A DNA stretch of 5,240 nucleotides from an uncultured Pseudomonadota bacterium (GTDB lineage: Bacteria; Pseudomonadota; Alphaproteobacteria; CACZRW01). The stretch is taken from NCBI GenBank assembly GCA_902783675.1, contig CACZRW010000114.1, forward strand, positions 1-5,240, read 5' to 3'. The position numbers were made by a program, and so were the translations under genes. This document shows, in pieces, positions 1-5,240 of this stretch (within the stretch, counting starts at the first letter, position 1; every line of letters starts with the position of its first letter). Below the pieces are notes generated by a model. It was not told the origin of the DNA, did not search any database, and saw only the letters and a list, made by a program, of their open reading frames with translations.

Positions 1-558
1 GAGGTTGAGCGGCTTTCCCATAATCTTGGCGAGCTTGAGAAAAAGCTTGATAGGCTTAACGCCGATTACGACGAGCGCTTTAAGGCTTTGGAAGCGGCGG
101 TGGGTGAGAATAAAGCCGCGCTTGCCGAAGCGGCAGAGGCTAGGGAAGCGGCGGCAAAGTCTAAGCCCAAGGTAAGTGCCAAAGATGAATATGATGCCGC
201 GTATACGCTTATTAAAAAGGGTGATTATGCCGGCGCGCAAAAGGCTTTTGAGCAGTTCCTTGCCGACTTTCCCGATGATACTTTGGCGGGAAATGCCGAA
301 TACTGGCTAGCCGAATCGTTTTATGTGCGCAAAGACTATGCCAAAGCGGCGGTAGCTTTTGCCGAGGGCTATCAAAAGTATCCGAAAAGCGCTAAAGCCG
401 CGGATAACTTTTTAAAGCTGGGGCTTTCCATGCAGGCGATGGGAAATAAGGACGAGGCTTGCACGGTCTTTACTTCGCTGGCCAAGGAATATCCTAAAGC
501 GGCGGAAAATATCAAGGCTCGCGCCAAAAAAGAAGCGGGTAATTTGAAGTGCAAGTAA
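1..558 (+). CDS. cpoB: CpoB/YbgF, Tol-Pal-associated periplasmic TPR protein (5'-truncated by window edge)
   Basis: The frame is open from base 1, so only the last 185 residues are present; the signal peptide and the start of the coiled coil lie upstream. Residues 1 to about 35 (VERLSHNLGELEKKLDRLN...) have the charged, leucine-spaced heptad look of the CpoB coiled coil. An Ala/Lys/Glu-rich linker follows to about residue 60. Three tetratricopeptide repeats then cover roughly 62-93, 98-131 and 135-168, with typical pieces such as GDYAGAQKAFEQFLADFP and AEYWLAESFYVRKDYAKAA. Cys154 (DEAC) and the near-terminal Cys184 (LKCK) match cysteines I recall as common in alphaproteobacterial homologues; a disulfide is only a guess. 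In E. coli CpoB binds TolA and PBP1B and links outer-membrane constriction to septal peptidoglycan synthesis. The stop lies 8-10 bases inside tilS, so the two are probably co-translated. A TTG at 88 would be a false start, because the coding pattern continues upstream of it. The family is clear; the exact E. coli-type function is inferred. Confidence 0.93.
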   Translation, partial: EVERLSHNLGELEKKLDRLNADYDERFKALEAAVGENKAALAEAAEAREAAAKSKPKVSAKDEYDAAYTLIKKGDYAGAQKAFEQFLADFPDDTLAGNAEYWLAESFYVRKDYAKAAVAFAEGYQKYPKSAKAADNFLKLGLSMQAMGNKDEACTVFTSLAKEYPKAAENIKARAKKEAGNLKCK

Positions 559-1814
559 ATCCGATTACAAACGAGGACTTTGCCAAAGCGTTTGCCGCTT
601 TGGGAGAGTTTGCGGCCGGCGAGGTCTTTGCCGTGGGCGTGTCCGGCGGTGCGGACAGTATGGCTTTGCTTCGGCTTCTGCATGCAAAGGTCGGGAAGAA
701 TATAATCGCTCTTACCGTTGAGCACGGGCTTCGTCCCGAGTCTATGTCCGAGGCCGAGTGGGTGCATAAAGAATGCGAAAAGCTCGGGATTACTCACCGT
801 ATTTTAAGGTGGGAAGGCGATAAGCCTAAAACGCGAATCGAAGAAAGGGCGCGCGATGCGCGGTATAATTTGCTTTTTGCCGCTTGCAGAGAATCGGGGT
901 GCAGGTATTTGTGCCTTGCTCATAACTTGGGCGATAATGTCGAAACTTTTTTAATGCGCCTCGGCAAGGCGAGCGGAGTTGAGGGGCTGGCGTCCATAAG
1001 GGAAGTGTCCGAGCGCGATGGGATTATAATACTTCGCCCGATGCTGTCCTTTTCCCGAGAGCGAATCGCCGCGACTAATAAAGCATTAGGGCAAAAATGG
1101 GTCGATGATCCCTCGAATTGGTCGGACGAGTTTGAGCGCGTGCGCTGGCGCAAGTTTATGCCCGAGCTGGCTAAAATGGGACTTACGGCCGAGGCTCTTG
1201 CCGGAGCGATTAAAAAACAGCGGCAGGTGGCCGACTTTTTGGAAGAGATTTGTGACGATTTCGGGTTGGAGTTTTCGTATGTTTCCCCTATGGGATTCGG
1301 AAAAATTAACAAAGAGGCCTTTGTGATTTTGCCTGATGAGCAAGCTATACGAATCCTTCGCAATATGCTTTGTAAAATAGGGGACGCGGGGTATCCGCCT
1401 TCGCCTTTGAATTTGCGCGCCTTAACCGGAAAAATTAAAGAAGGGAAAATCGGCGGTGGGGTTACTTTGCACGGCGTGAAAGTGATGATTAAAGACAAGG
1501 GCAAATCTATTTTGCTGGTGCGCGAGGAAGCAAGAGCCGCAGACAAAATCCTTCTTTCGGGCGAGGAAAAGAGTGTCGTCTTTGACCGATTCCGCCTTTC
1601 TTTTAAAGGAAAAATACCTGCCGGTGTGTGGGTGCAAAAGTTAGGGCACGGGTTTAAGTGTGCCGATGCCGCGGTGCCTAAACAGGCTTTGTGGAATATT
1701 CCGGCTTTGTGGGATAAAGACGGGGTTTTAATTGTTCCTCATTTAGGGTATAAAAGGAAAAACTCAGCGGCGGGATTTGATGCCGAAGCAACTATGATTG
1801 GGAAGCAGAAATAA
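549..1814 (+). CDS. tilS: tRNA(Ile)-lysidine synthetase TilS
   Basis: TilS is a cytoplasmic enzyme that uses ATP and lysine to convert C34 of the CAU-anticodon tRNA-Ile to lysidine, switching both its amino-acid identity and its reading from AUG to AUA. The 421-residue protein opens with an N-type ATP pyrophosphatase domain: the PP-loop SGGADSM is at 32-38, VEHGLRPES at 57-65, and EERARDARYNLL at 98-109. The motif LAHNLGDNVETF at 123-134 keeps the His, Asp, Glu and Thr of the family HxxxDxxET pattern. RPMLSFSRERI (163-173) and WVDDPSN (184-190) are also diagnostic. The C-terminal half is less conserved and ends with the alphaproteobacterial-looking LIVPHLGY. The start is taken as GTG at 549, overlapping cpoB by 10 bases; the next in-frame candidate (TTG at 600) would cut into the N-terminal helix before the PP-loop. 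No strong Shine-Dalgarno is visible upstream (only a weak AGAAGCGGG near 531-539), so translation probably depends on ribosomes finishing cpoB. Length is normal for the family. AUA codons occur in the neighbouring genes, consistent with a need for lysidine. Confidence 0.96.
   Translation: MQVNPITNEDFAKAFAALGEFAAGEVFAVGVSGGADSMALLRLLHAKVGKNIIALTVEHGLRPESMSEAEWVHKECEKLGITHRILRWEGDKPKTRIEERARDARYNLLFAACRESGCRYLCLAHNLGDNVETFLMRLGKASGVEGLASIREVSERDGIIILRPMLSFSRERIAATNKALGQKWVDDPSNWSDEFERVRWRKFMPELAKMGLTAEALAGAIKKQRQVADFLEEICDDFGLEFSYVSPMGFGKINKEAFVILPDEQAIRILRNMLCKIGDAGYPPSPLNLRALTGKIKEGKIGGGVTLHGVKVMIKDKGKSILLVREEARAADKILLSGEEKSVVFDRFRLSFKGKIPAGVWVQKLGHGFKCADAAVPKQALWNIPALWDKDGVLIVPHLGYKRKNSAAGFDAEATMIGKQK
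1800..1805 (+). promoter_or_regulatory. Shine-Dalgarno of ftsH
   Basis: GGGAAG lies inside the last codons of tilS, 8 bases before the ATG at 1814 and 11 before a second in-frame ATG at 1817. The spacing favours the first ATG, which also overlaps the tilS stop, but initiation at the second would remove only one methionine. Confidence 0.6.
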
Positions 1815-3802
1815 TGATGAAGAAAAATCTTATGATGTGGGTGTTTATCGCGGTTATCGTAATGATTGCCGTTGATGCTTTTTATTCCGAAGATGTGACG
1901 GGAAAGCAAAAGAACAGTATCCCTTATTCCGAGTTTTTGGATAAAGTGAATGCTGACGGCGTTACTTCCGTGAAGTTTAAAGGTAACGAGATAAGCGGGA
2001 CTTTGACGGACGGCGGGACTTTTACCACTTTGGCGGTGCGTGACGATGACTTGGTGCCGGCACTGCGCGCTCACAAAGTGGAAATTGACGCCGTGGCGGT
2101 CGATGATAAGCCTACTTTTTGGACTTTCCTTCTTTCGTGGTTTCCCATGTTGCTACTTATTGGTGTGTGGATTTTCTTCATGCGGCAAATGGGCGGCGGC
2201 GGAAAGGCCATGGGCTTCGGCAGGTCGCGCGCGCGCATGATGGGCGGTGAGGGACAGGGGAAAATTACCTTTGCCGATGTGGCGGGAATTGACGAGGCCA
2301 AAGGCGAGCTTGAGGAGATAGTTGACTTTTTGAAGGACCCGTCAAAGTTCCAACGCCTTGGCGGAAAAATACCTAAGGGCGTGCTGTTGGTCGGTTCGCC
2401 CGGAACGGGTAAGACTTTGCTGGCGCGGGCAATTGCGGGCGAGGCAAATGTGCCTTTCTTTACCATATCCGGTTCGGACTTTGTGGAAATGTTCGTGGGC
2501 GTAGGTGCGTCGCGCGTGCGCGATATGTTTGAACAAGGTAAGAAAAATGCGCCTTGCATCATGTTTATCGATGAAATTGATGCCGTGGGGCGGCATCGCG
2601 GAGCGGGACTCGGCGGCGGTAATGACGAACGCGAGCAGACCCTTAACCAACTATTGGTGGAAATGGACGGATTTGAGACTAATCTCGGCGTGATACTTAT
2701 CGCCGCGACTAACCGTCCCGATGTGCTGGATCCCGCGCTTATGCGGCCGGGGCGGTTCGACAGGCAGGTCGTGGTGCCTCTGCCCGATATACTGGGGCGC
2801 GAGAAAATCCTTGCCGTGCACTTAAAGAAAGTGCCGACTGCTCCCGATGTCAATGTATCGGTGATTGCAAGGGGAACTCCCGGATTCTCGGGTGCGGATT
2901 TGGCGAACATCGTGAATGAAGCGGCGCTACTTGCTGCTCGTCGCAACCGCCGAGTTGTGACCATGAGGGAACTTGAGGACGCTAAAGATAAGGTGATGAT
3001 GGGAGCCGAGCGCAAGTCTATGGTGATGGACGAGGCGGAAAAGAAAATGACCGCTTATCACGAGGCGGGGCACGCCATTTGTAACCTTAACGAAAAAGAG
3101 GCCGATCCCATACACAAGGCAACCATTATTCCGCGCGGGCAGGCCATGGGCTTGGTTATGCAGCTGCCCGAACGCGACACTTTGTCCTATTCGGTCGCAA
3201 AGCTTAAAGCGCGGCTGGTGGTGGCTTTCGGCGGGCGCGTCGCCGAGGAAATTATTTTCGGCAAGGATAAGGTCTCGACGGGCGCTTCTTCCGATATCCG
3301 CATGGCAACAAATATCGCCAGACGCATGGTTACCGAATTCGGTATGAGCGAGAAAATGGGTCCGATTGCCTATGAAGAGCCGGACGGCGAAGTTTTCCTC
3401 GGCTACTCTATGACTAAGCGGAAAAATATAGCCGATGAAACGGCGCTTAATGTCGATAAAGAAATACACAGGATTATTCAAGAGGCTTTGGACAAAGCGC
3501 GCAAAATCCTTAACGAAAAGCGCGAGGATTTGGAAACTTTGGCCGAGGGACTTATGGAATATGAGACTTTGTCGGGCGCCGAGATTAAGGACTTGCTTAA
3601 AGGCAAAAAGCCCGATCGCAGCGAGCATAAAGTTATGATGCTTAAATCGTCCGTGCCGGAAACAGACGAGGACGAGGCGGCGGCTGCGGCGGCTGCTGAA
3701 ACCGAGGCTCAAGACGGCTCGGTGCAAACGCCTAAAAAGAAGCTAGGAAAGAAAAGCGAAAGTAAAAATGAAAGCGAAAGTAAAAATAAAGAGGAAAAAT
3801 AA
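1814..3802 (+). CDS. ftsH: ATP-dependent zinc metalloprotease FtsH
   Basis: FtsH is the hexameric inner-membrane AAA+ protease that extracts and degrades misassembled membrane proteins and selected regulators (in E. coli LpxC and sigma-32). The 662 residues follow the family order. TM1 is about 6-23, a small periplasmic domain about 24-102, and TM2 about 103-123, followed by a Gly-rich linker. In the AAA module, Walker A is GSPGTGKT at 194-201, the pore loop is FVGV at 227-230, Walker B is IMFIDEIDAVGR at 249-260 (D253, E254), sensor-1 is N300, and Arg311 and Arg314 in RPGRFDR are the arginine-finger region. The zinc site is HEAGH at 416-420, with Asp494 in GASSDIRMATN as the likely third ligand. 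The Walker A second residue is Ser where Pro is usual; the nucleotide-binding Gly, Lys and Thr are intact. From about 613 the tail becomes low-complexity: acidic residues, seven alanines (622-628), then a Lys/Ser/Glu-rich end containing a duplicated hexapeptide. The gene shares one base with both tilS and glmM (TAATG at each end). Confidence 0.99.
   Translation: MMKKNLMMWVFIAVIVMIAVDAFYSEDVTGKQKNSIPYSEFLDKVNADGVTSVKFKGNEISGTLTDGGTFTTLAVRDDDLVPALRAHKVEIDAVAVDDKPTFWTFLLSWFPMLLLIGVWIFFMRQMGGGGKAMGFGRSRARMMGGEGQGKITFADVAGIDEAKGELEEIVDFLKDPSKFQRLGGKIPKGVLLVGSPGTGKTLLARAIAGEANVPFFTISGSDFVEMFVGVGASRVRDMFEQGKKNAPCIMFIDEIDAVGRHRGAGLGGGNDEREQTLNQLLVEMDGFETNLGVILIAATNRPDVLDPALMRPGRFDRQVVVPLPDILGREKILAVHLKKVPTAPDVNVSVIARGTPGFSGADLANIVNEAALLAARRNRRVVTMRELEDAKDKVMMGAERKSMVMDEAEKKMTAYHEAGHAICNLNEKEADPIHKATIIPRGQAMGLVMQLPERDTLSYSVAKLKARLVVAFGGRVAEEIIFGKDKVSTGASSDIRMATNIARRMVTEFGMSEKMGPIAYEEPDGEVFLGYSMTKRKNIADETALNVDKEIHRIIQEALDKARKILNEKREDLETLAEGLMEYETLSGAEIKDLLKGKKPDRSEHKVMMLKSSVPETDEDEAAAAAAAETEAQDGSVQTPKKKLGKKSESKNESESKNKEEK
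3753..3788 (+). repeat. 18-bp tandem duplication in the ftsH 3' end
   Basis: Two adjacent 18-base units (3753-3770 and 3771-3788) read AAAGCGAAAGTAAAAATG and AAAGCGAAAGTAAAAATA, differing only in the last base. The length is a multiple of three, so the frame is kept and the protein gains a repeated SESKN block (residues 647-658, KSESKNESESKN). A shorter repeat, GCGGCGGCT twice at 3677-3694, underlies the poly-alanine run upstream. Both look like slippage or small duplications in a tail with little constraint. Confidence 0.85.
3791..3796 (+). promoter_or_regulatory. Shine-Dalgarno of glmM
   Basis: GAGGAA is a good anti-SD match, 5 bases before the ATG at 3802, and sits within the last codons of ftsH (Glu-Glu of the C-terminal KEEK). 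It is the clearest ribosome binding site in the window and fixes the glmM start. Confidence 0.75.
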
Positions 3803-5166
3803 TGGCTGAAAGGAAATTATTTGGAACTGACGGAGTTAGAGGAAAGTCTAATGTTTTCCCCATGACGGCGGAGATTGCTCTTAAGCTCGGTATCGCCGCG
3901 GGGTCTTTGTTCAAGCCCGAGAAAATCAGTGGTGACAGGCATCAGGTGATTATAGGGAAAGATACAAGACTTTCCTGCTATATGATTGAAAATGCTTTGG
4001 CCGCGGGATTCACTGCGGTGGGAATCGATGTCGTGTTCGTGGGACCGCTTCCTACGCCCGCGGTGGCGTTCCTTACGCGGTCCATGAGAGTTGACTTGGG
4101 TGTGATGATTTCCGCTTCGCACAATCCTTATCAGGATAACGGAATTAAAATCTTCGGCCCTGACGGATTCAAACTTTCCGATGATATTGAAGCTAAAATC
4201 GAAGAGTTGATGAGCGGGGATTTAAGTAAACTTTTGGTGCCTGCCGATGATATAGGGCGGATGTCAAGGTTGGAATCCGCTCGCGGGCGCTATATAGAAT
4301 ATGTCAAGTCGTCCTTTCCCAAGCACTTGTCTTTGGACGGCAAGAAGATCGTTATAGATTGCGCTAACGGTGCGGCGTATAAAGTCGCCCCCGCTATTTT
4401 GTGGGAGCTTGGCGCCGAGATTGTGAAGCTCGGGGTGGAGCCTAACGGCAGAAATATCAATGCCGATGTCGGTGCTTTACATGTTGAGCAAATGCAAAAG
4501 AAAGTCGTAGAGGTCGGAGCGGATATTGGTATCGCTTTGGACGGAGACGCCGACAGAGTCATCATTTGCGACGAAAACGGTAATATCGTCGACGGCGACC
4601 AAATCATCGCGCGCATTGCCCTTGCCTGGCAACAGGCAGGTATGCTTAAAGGCGGCGTGGTCGCTACGGTTATGAGCAACTTGGGACTCGAGAAGTTCTT
4701 AGAGGAAAAAGGTATCAAAATGGAGCGCTCGCCCGTCGGCGACAGATATGTGTCCGAGGTGATGAAAACTTCCGGATTTAATCTCGGCGGCGAGCAGTCG
4801 GGACATGTTATCCTTGGCAAGCATGCGACTACCGGTGACGGCATGATGGCAGCGTTGCAAGTCTTGGCGGCGCTGGTGTTTGAAAGGAAAAAGGCCAGCG
4901 AAGTTCTGCATGTTTTTGAGCCCTTCCCGCAAGTGCTGGAAAATGTTCGCTTCGAATCGCGTGAAAAGGCGCGGGCGGCACTGGAATTGCCCGAGGTCAA
5001 AGAAGGTATACGCCTTGCCAAAGAAACTCTGGGCTCTCAAGGTCGCATTCTCATCAGAACTTCCGGCACCGAGCCCCTTGTTCGCATTATGGCCGAAGGA
5101 ACAGACGAGCTCCTTATAAAGGGGTTGGTTAAGAATGTATCCTCCCTGTTCGAAAAATCCAAATAA
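3802..5166 (+). CDS. glmM: Phosphoglucosamine mutase GlmM
   Basis: GlmM interconverts glucosamine-6-phosphate and glucosamine-1-phosphate in the cytoplasm, the step between GlmS and GlmU on the way to UDP-GlcNAc for peptidoglycan and LPS. The 454-residue protein is full length for the alpha-D-phosphohexomutase family and shows all four domain signatures. The N-terminal KLFGTDGVRG is at 5-14. The active-site loop ISASHNP is at 103-109, with Ser106 the phosphorylated serine. The Mg-binding loop DGDADR is at 247-252 (D247, D249, D251). The sugar-specificity loop GGEQSGH is at 329-335. The C-terminal phosphate-binding loop RTSGTEPLVR is at 419-428. The GEQSGH form together with the GTDGVRG start distinguishes GlmM from the phosphomannomutase/phosphoglucomutase (ManB/AlgC) group. 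The ATG overlaps the ftsH stop by one base and has a good SD, implying translational coupling. No folP lies between ftsH and glmM, unlike the E. coli ftsH-folP-glmM order. As in other bacteria, activation presumably needs Ser106 phosphorylation, which the sequence alone cannot show. Confidence 0.98.
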   Translation: MAERKLFGTDGVRGKSNVFPMTAEIALKLGIAAGSLFKPEKISGDRHQVIIGKDTRLSCYMIENALAAGFTAVGIDVVFVGPLPTPAVAFLTRSMRVDLGVMISASHNPYQDNGIKIFGPDGFKLSDDIEAKIEELMSGDLSKLLVPADDIGRMSRLESARGRYIEYVKSSFPKHLSLDGKKIVIDCANGAAYKVAPAILWELGAEIVKLGVEPNGRNINADVGALHVEQMQKKVVEVGADIGIALDGDADRVIICDENGNIVDGDQIIARIALAWQQAGMLKGGVVATVMSNLGLEKFLEEKGIKMERSPVGDRYVSEVMKTSGFNLGGEQSGHVILGKHATTGDGMMAALQVLAALVFERKKASEVLHVFEPFPQVLENVRFESREKARAALELPEVKEGIRLAKETLGSQGRILIRTSGTEPLVRIMAEGTDELLIKGLVKNVSSLFEKSK

Positions 5167-5184
5167 AACGCTGTCATACTTGTT

Positions 5185-5236
5185 CTGCGTTCGCTCGTGT
5201 ACGCCTTTGTACACGTCGCTTACGCATAACTGCGTA
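5185..5236. repeat. Cluster of short perfect inverted repeats downstream of glmM
   Basis: The non-coding tail after the glmM stop contains a 7-bp perfect stem, CGTGTAC (5196-5202) with GTACACG (5209-5215), around the 6-base loop GCCTTT. Flanking arms TGCGT (5186-5190) and ACGCA (5222-5226) can close it further across an asymmetric internal loop. A second perfect stem, TACGCA (5221-5226) with TGCGTA (5231-5236), has loop TAAC and uses the same ACGCA, so the outer arm and the second hairpin are mutually exclusive. CTGCGT is also repeated directly at 5185-5190 and 5230-5235. There is no T-run after either stem, so a canonical intrinsic terminator is not supported. It may be a dispersed palindromic (REP-like) element, a transcript 3'-end stabiliser, or part of a structure cut by the window edge. 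The stems are visible; the role is unknown. Confidence 0.55.
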
Positions 5237-5240
5237 GCAC

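Noticed and set aside
930..947. Apparent deviation in TilS, GDNVET where many homologues have DDQAET
   Set aside because: The residues that the family keeps (His125, Asp129, Glu132, Thr133) are all present, and the other positions vary among characterised TilS proteins, so loss of function is not indicated.
1726..1754. Possible internal promoter before ftsH (TTGTTC near 1732 and TATAAA at 1749-1754)
   Set aside because: The spacing between the two boxes is only 11 bases, and at the right spacing the -35 would be a poor TTTTAA. The segment is explained as coding for the end of TilS; no convincing sigma-32-type site was seen either.
2071..3015. Long open frame on the minus strand inside ftsH (also 2927-3727 minus)
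   Set aside because: The plus strand carries an unmistakable full FtsH across the whole interval. The minus-strand translations are Ser/Pro/Arg-rich or His/Phe-rich, with no recognisable domain, and follow from the codon bias of the real gene.
4290..5021. Long minus-strand open frame inside glmM, and another at 4699-5214 starting in the 3' palindrome
   Set aside because: Both are antisense to conserved GlmM motifs and have no recognisable family or ribosome binding context. They are shadow frames.
5196..5226. Rho-independent terminator after glmM
   Set aside because: The stem is only 7 bp and is followed by TCGCTTACGC, with no run of T on either strand, so it does not meet the usual terminator pattern.
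5167..5240. tRNA or other structured RNA gene in the 3' tail
   Set aside because: There is no cloverleaf, no TTCGA-type T-loop motif and no acceptor stem; only short hairpins are visible.

Overview
The window is a tightly packed, single-strand stretch of four housekeeping genes, all on the + strand: the 3' part of cpoB (ybgF), then complete tilS, ftsH and glmM, followed by 74 bases of non-coding sequence rich in inverted repeats. This gene order and the close FtsH, CpoB and TilS sequence types are what one expects from an alphaproteobacterium, where pal–cpoB–tilS–ftsH–glmM is a familiar arrangement. Base composition looks moderate by eye (neither AT-rich nor strongly GC-rich), with many AAA/AAG lysine codons, so it is probably not a high-GC Rhizobiales or Caulobacter type genome. 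A lineage such as an uncultured Rhodospirillales-like or host-associated clade is possible, but that is inference and cannot be settled here.

Layout: positions 1-558 encode the C-terminal 185 residues of the periplasmic Tol-Pal partner CpoB (end of the coiled coil, then three TPRs). tilS (549-1814) starts at a GTG inside the last codons of cpoB. ftsH (1814-3802) and glmM (3802-5166) each start in a TAATG junction where the stop codon of the upstream gene shares one base with the next ATG. There is no intergenic space from 1 to 5166, so this is almost certainly one operon with translational coupling. Positions 5167-5240 hold a cluster of short perfect inverted repeats without an obvious U-tract.

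How the genes fit together: CpoB coordinates outer-membrane constriction with peptidoglycan synthesis. FtsH is the inner-membrane quality-control protease, which in E. coli also tunes LPS synthesis by degrading LpxC. GlmM makes glucosamine-1-phosphate, the entry to UDP-GlcNAc for both peptidoglycan and LPS. Three of the four products therefore touch envelope biogenesis. TilS makes the lysidine needed to read AUA codons. I see no mobile element, CRISPR array, tRNA, defence system or new enzyme. The coding part is ordinary and conserved; the points most worth a second look are the 3' palindromic region and the low-complexity, internally duplicated tail of FtsH.
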